Below, one piece after another: positions 1 to 6,332 of a stretch of DNA of 10,698 nt. The stretch comes from Nanobdellota archaeon (GTDB lineage Archaea > Nanobdellota > Nanobdellia > Woesearchaeales > JAGLGH01): positions 1-10,698 of the forward strand of contig JAGLGH010000012.1 of NCBI GenBank assembly GCA_023144115.1. Direction: 5' to 3'. Positions within the stretch are counted from its first letter, which is position 1, and each line of letters begins with the position of its first letter. The position numbers and the translations under genes were made by a program. Under the pieces are notes generated by a model, which saw nothing but the letters and a program-made list of their open reading frames with translations, had not been told where the DNA came from and made no database searches.

Positions 1-51
1 AAAGACATTGGATTATATGAAAGAATAATGAATCAAATAAGATAAAAAGTT

Positions 52-1128
52 TTACTTATAGATCGATTTAAATTTCTGGGTGTTAGTTTCAAAAACATCA
101 GTTGAATCAGAGAATTGATTTATTGAGCCAATATCTAATTTAATGGATTTTACAGTTGAATCTTTGATTTGTTTTTTTATCTCAGAGGCAAATAAACCTC
201 CATTGATGACTAAAAAAGGCCTATCAAAAAAACAATCAACTTTCGCTTTTAGAGGTTTTGTGATTTTCAAAGAATTATGCAACTTAGCAATATATTCATA
301 AGCCTTTGCAATATATTTCTCTCTTGTTTTCCAATCATTTGATTTTATTGCTGCGCTTAGGATTGGTTTTAATTCTTTTGATGATTTTAAATTATCAAAT
401 CCTGTTCCAAACCATTTTATGTATGGAGTATATTGTTTTTCCATTAGAAAACATATTTTCATAATATCTTTGACTAATCTTGTAGCGATGATCTTAGAGC
501 CAATCTCGTCATTTAATTCGCCACATCTTCCCATAAAATGTTCTTCTTGAGAAATTCTGATCCATTGAGAAGCAAGAAGATAATACCAAACATCTTTTGG
601 GAAATATTGGAATTTTTTAATAATTTTATTCATTCCTAAATCATCATAAAAAACTTTTCCAGCAGTAATACTTAATAATTTTTGTTCAGGGAAAACAAGC
701 CAATCATAAACAGAAATATCTTGCTTCACATTAAAATTAAGATATTCTTTGAAAAATGATTCAATAGTAAAAATCTCAATCCTATGGTGGATTTTGCCTT
801 TACTGATTTTTTCAGAAACTTTGATCCCTTTGTCATCAGATGCTCCAAAATGGGTAGAAAAACCTCTAAAAGTATAGGGCAATTCTCTGCTAAACATCTC
901 AGAAATTTGTGTCTTCTTTTTGAGATCATTTTTTGAGAGGAAAAGCAATACTCTTGGACCCCAATCATGATCCATTGATCGAGCAGTATCAAAATCAATA
1001 ACATCAGAACCAGAACCTAATAATCCTGCCGAATATTTAAGATTAGGATAATGCTTTTCCAAAAGAGGCTTCACTAATTCATTAAAGAATAATTCACTCA
1101 GCTTTTTTCCTTTGATAAAATTGGTCAT
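52..1128 (-). CDS. DUF4037 nucleotidyltransferase-fold protein
   Basis: This 358-residue protein resembles the DUF4037 family, which has a nucleotidyltransferase (MNT/pol-beta-like) fold; the substrate is not known. The signature is near the N-terminus: a GSGSD turn at residues 38-42, then SMDHDW at 51-56, whose two aspartates (D53, D55) fit the metal-binding pair. E118 in RIEIFT is a candidate third carboxylate. The central WLVFPEQKLL...GKVFYDDLG stretch (about 144-165) is also typical of the family. The length is normal and the protein looks soluble, with no signal peptide or membrane segment. It starts 25 bases after the hydrolase stop on the same strand and has no evident Shine-Dalgarno motif, so co-transcription from the hydrolase promoter is likely. 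A run of five T on the minus strand (48-44) just past the stop could end the transcript. I am fairly sure of the family, not of the activity. Confidence 0.82.
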   Translation of the reverse strand: MTNFIKGKKLSELFFNELVKPLLEKHYPNLKYSAGLLGSGSDVIDFDTARSMDHDWGPRVLLFLSKNDLKKKTQISEMFSRELPYTFRGFSTHFGASDDKGIKVSEKISKGKIHHRIEIFTIESFFKEYLNFNVKQDISVYDWLVFPEQKLLSITAGKVFYDDLGMNKIIKKFQYFPKDVWYYLLASQWIRISQEEHFMGRCGELNDEIGSKIIATRLVKDIMKICFLMEKQYTPYIKWFGTGFDNLKSSKELKPILSAAIKSNDWKTREKYIAKAYEYIAKLHNSLKITKPLKAKVDCFFDRPFLVINGGLFASEIKKQIKDSTVKSIKLDIGSINQFSDSTDVFETNTQKFKSIYK

Positions 1129-1153
1129 CTTATGTGCTTTAATAAGGTTGGTT

Positions 1154-1912
1154 TTAATTTTCTCCCAACAAAAAAGATTTTATTTGTTTGAACAGATTAA
1201 TCCTGTCTTTTTTATCCCTGAAATTATGATCCCCATCAATTTCAACATATTTAATATTTTTAATGCATTTATATTCTTTAAAAAATTTGTTTTTTAACAC
1301 ATCATCTTGTTTTGGCTTAAATACAATTAAATCTGTTTTATTACCTAATTCTGCAATATATTCACAAGGTTTAAATGTTCTGAATGTTCGCCAAAAATCT
1401 TTTCCAATTACCTGTACAGAACCGCTTGTCCTGGGATAAAATGTCAGATTATTCTCATTTATCCTGCCTCCTTTTGAGAGAATCCTTTTTTTGAGTTCAT
1501 CAAGGATAAATTCAGTATTAGAATTTGGAATTGAAGTAAAAACTATTTTTTTGATCATATATGGCGATAGAATACTCACAACAAATGTCCCAAGCGAATG
1601 CGCAATAATATAAATCTCCTTATTTCTATAGTTTTTTCTTGCATATCTTATAACAGAATCAACATCACCTGCTGCTTTTTGATATTGAAACTCATAATCT
1701 TCTCCCTCACTTTTCCCATAACCTGACAAATCAAATCTAATTGTTATAAAATCTTCTCTTAAATATTTTGAAAGATCTAAAAACGTGGCAAACCCCTCAT
1801 CTTTATCAGTGCCAAATCCATGAACAAATATCAATATTTTGTCTGATTTTTTATTTCCTTCAATAAGTACATCTAAATTTTCTCCAAAAATGTTTTTTAT
1901 TTTCTTTTTCAT
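1154..1912 (-). CDS. Alpha/beta hydrolase (serine hydrolase)
   Basis: A 252-residue cytoplasmic alpha/beta-hydrolase-fold protein of the small esterase/acyl-hydrolase kind. The oxyanion-hole motif HGFG lies at residues 31-34. The nucleophile elbow AHSLG at 104-108 places the catalytic serine at S106. D203 or D204 (KQDDV) and H229 (DGDHNF) sit where the acid and the histidine of the triad are expected. The DLSGYGKSEG stretch at 61-70 is also common in the family. There is no signal peptide. Its ATG has a TATA-like element about 31 bases upstream on the minus strand and no ribosome binding site, which fits a leaderless message. It is the first gene of a two-gene minus-strand unit with the DUF4037 gene, and it is divergent from trpD. 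The substrate cannot be told from the sequence. Confidence 0.88.
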   Translation of the reverse strand: MKKKIKNIFGENLDVLIEGNKKSDKILIFVHGFGTDKDEGFATFLDLSKYLREDFITIRFDLSGYGKSEGEDYEFQYQKAAGDVDSVIRYARKNYRNKEIYIIAHSLGTFVVSILSPYMIKKIVFTSIPNSNTEFILDELKKRILSKGGRINENNLTFYPRTSGSVQVIGKDFWRTFRTFKPCEYIAELGNKTDLIVFKPKQDDVLKNKFFKEYKCIKNIKYVEIDGDHNFRDKKDRINLFKQIKSFLLGEN

Positions 1913-1939
1913 ATTCTGTGTATTAAAATGAGGTTAATG

Positions 1940-1947
1940 TTTAAATA
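1940..1947 (-). promoter_or_regulatory. TATA box of the hydrolase gene
   Basis: On the minus strand this reads TATTTAAA, centred about 31 bases before the hydrolase ATG at 1912, which is the spacing of an archaeal TATA box serving a leaderless transcript. The motif is nearly palindromic, but on the plus strand it lies about 80 bases from the trpD start and is the poorer candidate there. Confidence 0.55.
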
Positions 1948-1992
1948 CTTTTTGATTGTATTTACTGGTTGCTCTCAGAATTTATCAAAACA

Positions 1993-2000
1993 TATAAAAA
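1993..2000 (+). promoter_or_regulatory. TATA box of trpDF
   Basis: TATAAAAA centred about 28 bases upstream of the ATG at 2024, with no Shine-Dalgarno motif between them. This supports both the chosen trpD start and a leaderless trpDF message. Confidence 0.55.
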
Positions 2001-2023
2001 CTTCATTTAATTTGCATATATAT

Positions 2024-3043
2024 ATGGAAACAATAAAAACATGCATCGCAAAACTTGTCAAAAAAGAGAATCTCTCAGGCGAAGAATCAAAGCAGGTAAT
2101 GGAAGACATAATGTCAGGAGACTGCACTCAGGCGCAGATAGGCTCATTTCTTACAGCACTAAGGATGAAAGGTGAAACCGTAGAAGAGATATCATCTTTT
2201 GCTTCTGTAATGAGAGATAAATCTGTCAAAATCAAGACCGATAACAGTGAAAACCTTATTGACACATGCGGAACAGGTGGAGACTGCAAAGGAACATTCA
2301 ACATCTCTACAATAACAGCTTTTGTTATAGCTGCTGCCGGCGCAAAGGTAGCAAAGCATGGAAACAGGTCTGCATCAGGCAAATGCGGAAGTGCTGATGT
2401 GCTTGAAGAGCTTGGCATAAATCTTGATGTTTCTCCAGAAAATGTCTCTGAATGCATAGATAAGATAGGGATAGGATTCCTGTTCGCTCCAAAACTGCAT
2501 GGAGCCATGAAGCATGCGATAGGACCAAGAAAAGAGATAGGCATAAGGACTGTCTTCAATATACTTGGTCCATTGACAAATCCTGCTGGAGCAGCGCACC
2601 AGCTTCTGGGAGTATATGACCCCAGCCTGACAGAAAAAATGGCAAATGTTCTTAAGAGTCTTGGCGCAAAAAGAGCACTTGTAGTGCATGGCGAAGATGG
2701 GCTTGACGAGATAACAATCACAGGCAAAACAAAAGTTGCTGAGCTAAAAGACGGTAATATACTTACTTATGATATTGACCCTGCTGATTTTAATATAATC
2801 CTTGCATCTCCTGATGATCTTAAAGGCGGCACTCCTGCAGAGAATGCAGGGATTGCGCTTGATATACTTAATGGAAATAAAGGTCCTAAGAGAGATATTG
2901 TTGTAATAAATTCAGCAGCTGCATTATATGCTGCTGGAATTACCCAAGACCTAAGACAAGGTGTAGAAAAAGCATCTTTAGCAATTGATTCAGGAAAAGC
3001 CATGGAAAAACTGGAGCAGCTTAAAGAGATGACTAATGATTAA
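2024..3043 (+). CDS. trpD: Anthranilate phosphoribosyltransferase
   Basis: TrpD transfers the phosphoribosyl group of PRPP to anthranilate, giving N-(5-phosphoribosyl)anthranilate for tryptophan synthesis. From the start chosen here it is 339 residues, the usual family length. The N-terminal helical region is followed by the PRPP/metal motif DTCGTGGD (80-87), KHGNRSASGKCGSADVLEEL (111-130), GPLTNPA (182-188) and HGEDGLDE (222-229, acidic metal-binding pair). All are intact. The frame stays open back to an ATG at 1928, but that would add a 32-residue tail (MRLMFKYFLIVF...) foreign to TrpD and would include the promoter; METIKTC at 2024, with a TATA box 28 bases upstream, is preferred. trpF follows after two bases. 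The other trp genes are not in this window. Confidence 0.96.
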   Translation: METIKTCIAKLVKKENLSGEESKQVMEDIMSGDCTQAQIGSFLTALRMKGETVEEISSFASVMRDKSVKIKTDNSENLIDTCGTGGDCKGTFNISTITAFVIAAAGAKVAKHGNRSASGKCGSADVLEELGINLDVSPENVSECIDKIGIGFLFAPKLHGAMKHAIGPRKEIGIRTVFNILGPLTNPAGAAHQLLGVYDPSLTEKMANVLKSLGAKRALVVHGEDGLDEITITGKTKVAELKDGNILTYDIDPADFNIILASPDDLKGGTPAENAGIALDILNGNKGPKRDIVVINSAAALYAAGITQDLRQGVEKASLAIDSGKAMEKLEQLKEMTND

Positions 3044-3045
3044 AC

Positions 3046-3648
3046 ATGACTCTTATAAAAATCTGCGGAATCACAAATAAGGATGATGCTCTTTATGCAG
3101 CATCCCTTGGAGCTGATATGCTTGGATTTGTATTCTACAGCAAATCTCCAAGATATGTATCCCCAGACCAAGCAAAAGATATAATCAGCAGCCTTCCTGA
3201 AAACATTAAAACTGTAGGTGTATTTGTAGATGAGAATCCTGATAAAGTAAAAACAATCATCAATGAATGCAGGCTTGATTATGCGCAGTTTCATGGAAAC
3301 GAAAGCCCAGATTATGTAAACCAATTCAAAGACATTGCAATAAAAGCATTCAGGGTTAGACAAGGATTCAACAAAGATATGATAAAGGATTACAAAGTTT
3401 ATGCTTTTTTATTTGACACTTTTTCAAAACATGCTTTTGGCGGTACAGGAGAAACATTTGACTGGAATGCTATAAAAGGCATAACTGATAATTACAGGAT
3501 AATATTATCAGGAGGATTAACCCCTAAGAATGTAAAAGAGGCAATTCGGAAAGTAAATCCTTTCGCAGTTGATACAAGCTCTGGTGTTGAATTATCTCCT
3601 GGAAAAAAAGACCATGATAAGATTGCGGAATTTATTCATAATTTTTGA
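3046..3648 (+). CDS. trpF: Phosphoribosylanthranilate isomerase
   Basis: TrpF converts phosphoribosylanthranilate, the TrpD product, into CdRP by an Amadori rearrangement. The 200-residue (beta/alpha)8 barrel has the usual family length. The general-base cysteine is C7 in KICGIT, and the general-acid aspartate is D124 in FLFDTF. The phosphate-binding elements GGTGETFDW (132-140), SGGLTP (155-160) and VDTSSGVE (175-182) are all present. The ATG follows the trpD stop after two bases with no own promoter, so it must be translated from the trpDF message. It is a separate enzyme, not fused to TrpC or TrpD as in some organisms. The gene runs tail to tail into the C39-like peptidase gene with a gap of four bases. 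Confidence 0.97.
   Translation: MTLIKICGITNKDDALYAASLGADMLGFVFYSKSPRYVSPDQAKDIISSLPENIKTVGVFVDENPDKVKTIINECRLDYAQFHGNESPDYVNQFKDIAIKAFRVRQGFNKDMIKDYKVYAFLFDTFSKHAFGGTGETFDWNAIKGITDNYRIILSGGLTPKNVKEAIRKVNPFAVDTSSGVELSPGKKDHDKIAEFIHNF
3603..3609 (-). terminator. Possible T-tract terminator of the peptidase gene
   Basis: Seven T in a row on the minus strand, about 44 bases past the peptidase stop codon and inside the 3' end of trpF. Archaeal RNA polymerase can stop at T-runs without a hairpin. The call rests on the run and its position only. Confidence 0.3.
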
Positions 3649-3652
3649 CGTG

Positions 3653-4117
3653 CTATCTATGTATTACAATTATTCTTCTCAGAAAAAGATCAGATCTCTT
3701 TTTAGCAGGGTAAATGTCAAAGTCAAACCATCTGACAAGAAATTGATCGATTTTCATCTTTCTTATTTCACCAAAATGCGGGTCAACCATTATTATTTTA
3801 TTCTTTTCAAAACCTATGACAACAGAATAATGTCCATCCTGTTCTGGGGAAAACCAATTAACAATCACAGGAATCTCTTTTTTAACTAATTTTTTCAACT
3901 CGTTAATAGAACTTTTTTCTTTCCAATATCCCCTGAAACCAAATTCTTCTGCTGCTCTTAACAATCCTTTTTCATCACACCCTTTTTCCCTGGAGGCACC
4001 AATTAATTTTGCAAGATATTTCTCTGATTTAGAGATTCCATGATGCGATAAGACAATCCTTAAGGATGTAGGGCCGCAATACCCTTTTGATTGTTTATAT
4101 GATTTGACTTTTATCAT
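3653..4117 (-). CDS. Stand-alone C39-like cysteine peptidase
   Basis: A 154-residue papain-like protein of the peptidase C39-like class. The order Q8...C14GPTSL...H96...D112 matches the oxyanion-hole glutamine, nucleophilic cysteine, histidine and aspartate of the C39 fold: GYCGPTSLR at 12-20, DGHYSVVIGF at 94-103 and MVDPHFGEIR at 110-119. Classical C39 domains are fused to ABC exporters and cut double-glycine leaders; here there is no transporter domain, membrane segment or signal peptide, so the protein is probably cytoplasmic and its target is unknown. No leader-peptide gene or ABC transporter is visible nearby. The start has a TATA box 27 bases upstream and no Shine-Dalgarno motif. The gene is single and convergent with trpF. 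Family assignment is firm; proteolytic activity is inferred from the intact triad. Confidence 0.85.
   Translation of the reverse strand: MIKVKSYKQSKGYCGPTSLRIVLSHHGISKSEKYLAKLIGASREKGCDEKGLLRAAEEFGFRGYWKEKSSINELKKLVKKEIPVIVNWFSPEQDGHYSVVIGFEKNKIIMVDPHFGEIRKMKIDQFLVRWFDFDIYPAKKRSDLFLRRIIVIHR
3699..3703 (+). terminator. Possible T-tract terminator of trpDF
   Basis: Five T on the plus strand about 50 bases past the trpF stop, inside the 3' end of the opposing peptidase gene. Weak evidence, based on the T-run alone. Confidence 0.22.
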
Positions 4118-4139
4118 AGAATTAATTAAATATACAAAC

Positions 4140-4148
4140 TATATAAAA
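4140..4148 (-). promoter_or_regulatory. TATA box of the C39-like peptidase gene
   Basis: On the minus strand this reads TTTTATATA, centred 27 bases before the ATG at 4117, with no ribosome binding site between. It fits a leaderless archaeal promoter. Confidence 0.5.
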
Positions 4149-4238
4149 TTGTTGTATTTGTTCACTATCTCTAATGAGTATGCTTGTGTAATTTTTCCGC
4201 ACAATTTCTTCAAAAAGCTAGTTTCTGTCAACAAATTA

Positions 4239-4253
4239 ATTATTTAAAATAAT
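4239..4253. repeat. 15-bp AT-only perfect inverted repeat
   Basis: ATTATTT-A-AAATAAT: seven-base arms around one central base. It may be a TATA-like element usable on either strand or a dimeric regulator site; being pure A/T, it may also be chance. Confidence 0.35.
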
Positions 4254-4344
4254 CGCTCTGCTAAAAAATATCTTTTCTGTTTTAACTGGCTTTAATTTTG
4301 TTTCTTTTGCAATATTACAAAGATTTGATCATTTAATGCCAATA

Positions 4345-4352
4345 TTTAATAA
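4345..4352 (+). promoter_or_regulatory. TATA box of ispH
   Basis: TTTAATAA inside AATATTTAATAATC, centred about 29 bases upstream of the ispH ATG at 4377, with no Shine-Dalgarno motif. It fits a leaderless message. Confidence 0.5.
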
Positions 4353-4376
4353 TCACCCTGATATTACTCATACTAT

Positions 4377-5222
4377 ATGGTAGAAATAATAATCGCAAAG
4401 CATGCTGGCTTCTGTTCAGGAGTGAAATATTCCATAGGGCTGCTTGACAAAGCAGTAGAAAGCAATCCTGGGAAAAAAATAGTAATGTATGGTCCCATTG
4501 TGCACAATGAATCTGTAATTAATCACTACAAAGGCTTGGGGATTGGCTTAATAAATTCTGCAGATGAAATAATCAACCAGGACATTGTTGTAACAAGAGC
4601 GCATGGAATAACAAAAAAGGAGAAAGATGCTCTGGAAGATAAGCAAGTAGTTGTTATAGACGCTGTATGTCCTAAGATTCAGAAGATAAGGCACAATGTA
4701 TTAAAGGATGCAGAAGATGGCCATGTTATAATATATTATGGTAAAAAAGGGCATCCTGAAACAGAACACATACTCTCATACATCACAGGATATCAATATC
4801 TCATGATTTCTGCAGATGCTGCATATGAATTGAAATTATCTCCTGAAAAAAGTTATTCTCTCTACTGCCAGACAACAATGAACAAGGACAAATTCGATGA
4901 AATTGCAAACATGGTCGGAGAGTTATGCAAGGATAAAAAGATAAATCAGTGCATCTGCCCTGCAACAATAAACAGGCAGAAAGCTGCAAAAGAGCTTGCG
5001 CAGGAAGTTGATATGATGATTGTGATTGGGGGTTCAAACAGCTCTAATACAAGAGAGTTATACAATCTCTGCAATGAACACACAAAAACAGAACTAATAA
5101 ACAATTCCCAACAAATTAAGAATATGCCATTTACTGGCAAGATTGGGATTACAGCAGGAGCATCAACACCATATAATGATATTGAAGAAGTTGTTACACT
5201 AATAACAGAAAATCCCTATTAG
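4377..5222 (+). CDS. ispH: 4-hydroxy-3-methylbut-2-enyl diphosphate reductase
   Basis: IspH (LytB) is the last enzyme of the MEP pathway: it reduces HMBPP to IPP and DMAPP with a [4Fe-4S] cluster. The 281-residue protein keeps the three cluster cysteines, C13 (AGFCSGV), C98 (DAVCPK) and C194 (CICPATINRQ). It also keeps the active-site residues: H43 (IVHNE), H76 (RAHGI), H126 and E128 (GHPETE), T167 (QTTMN), the SSN of GGSNSSNT (222-224) and S263 (AGASTP). It is therefore predicted active. It is slightly short for the family, with no extra domain and no membrane segment. It has its own leaderless-type promoter and a stem-loop over the stop codon, so it looks like a single-gene unit. Most archaea make isoprenoids by mevalonate, so IspH here is unexpected; no other MEP or mevalonate gene is in the window. 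Confidence 0.95.
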   Translation: MVEIIIAKHAGFCSGVKYSIGLLDKAVESNPGKKIVMYGPIVHNESVINHYKGLGIGLINSADEIINQDIVVTRAHGITKKEKDALEDKQVVVIDAVCPKIQKIRHNVLKDAEDGHVIIYYGKKGHPETEHILSYITGYQYLMISADAAYELKLSPEKSYSLYCQTTMNKDKFDEIANMVGELCKDKKINQCICPATINRQKAAKELAQEVDMMIVIGGSNSSNTRELYNLCNEHTKTELINNSQQIKNMPFTGKIGITAGASTPYNDIEEVVTLITENPY

Positions 5223-5229
5223 GATTTTC
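5208..5229 (+). terminator. Stem-loop over the ispH stop codon
   Basis: GAAAATCC pairs perfectly with GGATTTTC (eight base pairs) around a six-base loop CTATTA. The loop and the first base of the 3' arm contain the TAG stop. A T-rich but interrupted stretch follows (GCTTTGTTCTTT). It resembles a weak intrinsic terminator; the AT-rich stem lowers confidence. Confidence 0.45.
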
Positions 5230-5260
5230 GCTTTGTTCTTTAAACAATTCCCGTAAGATA

Positions 5261-5268
5261 TTTAAATA
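5261..5268 (+). promoter_or_regulatory. TATA box of ddh
   Basis: TTTAAATA within GATATTTAAATAAG, centred about 46 bases before the ddh ATG. Transcription would start near 5290, leaving a leader of about 20 bases that contains the G-rich site at 5299-5304. Confidence 0.55.
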
Positions 5269-5298
5269 AGGAACAATATTCATAAACCTAGTATAAAT

Positions 5299-5304
5299 GG
5301 GGGA
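5299..5304 (+). promoter_or_regulatory. Shine-Dalgarno-like site of ddh
   Basis: GGGGGA ends five bases before the ATG at 5310. It decides the start: an ATG at 5297 lies in another frame and just in front of this site. It is the only clear ribosome-binding-like motif before a gene in this window. Confidence 0.5.
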
Positions 5305-5309
5305 TAATT

Positions 5310-6293
5310 ATGGATCAGAAAATAAAAATAGGCATTGTAGGTTATGGAAATATAGGCAAAGGCGTAGAGCTGGCAATTGAAAAAAATCCAGACATGGGTC
5401 TAGAAGCTATTTTCACCAGAAGGCATTCTAGCGAGTTAACAACCAGAGCGCCAAGATCAAAGATTTATCATGTTGCTGAAGCTCAGCACATGGATCACAT
5501 TGATGTTGCAATACTCTGCGGAGGTTCTGCAACAGACCTTCCGGTGCAAGGTCCACACTTCGCATCATTATTCAATACAGTTGATAGTTATGATACTCAT
5601 GCTAAGATTCCAGATTACTTTTGGCATGTTAATGAAGCTACAAAAGCCGTAGGAACAACCAGTATTATCTCAACTGGCTGGGATCCAGGATTATTTTCTT
5701 TATTAAGAGTAATAGAAGAAGCAGCATTGCCTGAGGGGAAAGGATATACTTTTTGGGGGACTGGTGTAAGTCAGGGACATTCAGATGCGATAAGAAGGAT
5801 AGATGGTGTAAAAGATGCAAGGCAATACACAATCCCTATAGAAGATGCGGTAGCAAGGGTAAGATCAGGAGAAAACCCTGAATTGACAACAAGAGAAAAA
5901 CATCTTAGAGACTGCTATGTTGTTGCAGAAAATGGAGCTGACAAGAAGGGAATTGAAACTGAGATCAAGACTATGCCTAATTACTTTGCAGACTATGATA
6001 CAAAAGTTTCATTTATATCACAGCAAGAGATGGACTATAAACATTCAGGTATGCCACATGGTGGATTTGTATTAAGAAGCGGAAATACAAGCCCACAGCA
6101 TAAGCAATTGATTGAATTCTCATTAAAATTAGACAGCAATCCAGAGTTCACAGGAAATATTCTTGTTGCATATGCAAGAGCTGCTTACAGGATGAATATG
6201 GAGGGACTGATTGGAGCAAAGACTGTACTGGATGTAGCTCCAGCATATCTTTCAATAAAATCTAATGAGGAATTGAGGGAAGATATGCTATGA
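5310..6293 (+). CDS. ddh: meso-Diaminopimelate D-dehydrogenase
   Basis: Ddh makes meso-2,6-diaminopimelate in one step from tetrahydrodipicolinate, ammonia and NADPH, bypassing the succinylase, acetylase and aminotransferase branches. The 327-residue protein closely follows the Corynebacterium-type enzyme as I recall it. It has a Rossmann motif GYGNIG (11-16), FTRR (35-38, suited to the NADPH 2'-phosphate), CGGSATD (70-76), VDSYD (91-95), STGWDPGLFS (121-130), FWGTGVSQGHSDAIRRI (148-164), TMPNYF (221-226), GMPHGG (247-252) and LDSNPEFT (274-281). These cover the cofactor- and substrate-binding regions, so it should be active. The start is set by a G-rich site five bases upstream, and the leader differs from the leaderless neighbours. 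lysA, which uses the product, follows after 39 bases. Ddh is mainly a bacterial enzyme, so transfer is likely. Confidence 0.95.
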   Translation: MDQKIKIGIVGYGNIGKGVELAIEKNPDMGLEAIFTRRHSSELTTRAPRSKIYHVAEAQHMDHIDVAILCGGSATDLPVQGPHFASLFNTVDSYDTHAKIPDYFWHVNEATKAVGTTSIISTGWDPGLFSLLRVIEEAALPEGKGYTFWGTGVSQGHSDAIRRIDGVKDARQYTIPIEDAVARVRSGENPELTTREKHLRDCYVVAENGADKKGIETEIKTMPNYFADYDTKVSFISQQEMDYKHSGMPHGGFVLRSGNTSPQHKQLIEFSLKLDSNPEFTGNILVAYARAAYRMNMEGLIGAKTVLDVAPAYLSIKSNEELREDML

Positions 6294-6299
6294 AACCAA

Positions 6300-6308
6300 T
6301 ATTTAAAG
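6300..6308 (+). promoter_or_regulatory. TATA box of lysA
   Basis: TATTTAAAG in the 39-base ddh-lysA spacer, centred about 28 bases before the lysA ATG, with no Shine-Dalgarno motif. It suggests lysA has its own leaderless transcript in addition to any read-through from ddh. Confidence 0.5.
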
Positions 6309-6332
6309 AAAAAAGTAAAAAACAAATTCAAA

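Larger units (their letters stand above)
4118..4376. other. Divergent intergenic region, peptidase/ispH
   Basis: This 259-base AT-rich spacer separates two divergent genes and holds no convincing reading frame or tRNA. Visible in it are a TATA box for each flanking gene (4140-4148 minus, 4345-4352 plus) and, near the middle, a perfect AT-only inverted repeat at 4239-4253. The stretch between about 4255 and 4320 is T-rich on the plus strand. Confidence 0.6.

Noticed and set aside
1..45. Possible plus-strand gene tail at the left edge (frame 1 ends KDIGLYERIMNQIR and TAA at 43-45; frame 2 ends KTLDYMKE and TAA at 26-28).
   Set aside because: Both short tails look plausible and too little sequence is present to choose between them or to rule out non-coding DNA.
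1928..2023. N-terminal extension of TrpD from the ATG at 1928.
   Set aside because: The extra 32 residues are unlike TrpD, contain the predicted promoter, and the length without them (339) is normal.
2128..2727. 199-residue open frame antisense to trpD.
   Set aside because: It mirrors the trpD codons; the product is rich in Ser, Pro and Ala with no recognisable domain. The same applies to 7874-8389 opposite aroA and 3040-3363 opposite trpF.
3569..3889. 106-residue plus-strand frame across the trpF/peptidase junction.
   Set aside because: It overlaps two well-supported genes and is low-complexity (antisense of the peptidase).
5297..5299. ATG upstream of ddh as an alternative start.
   Set aside because: It is 13 bases upstream and out of frame with ddh; the frame does not give the Rossmann N-terminus.
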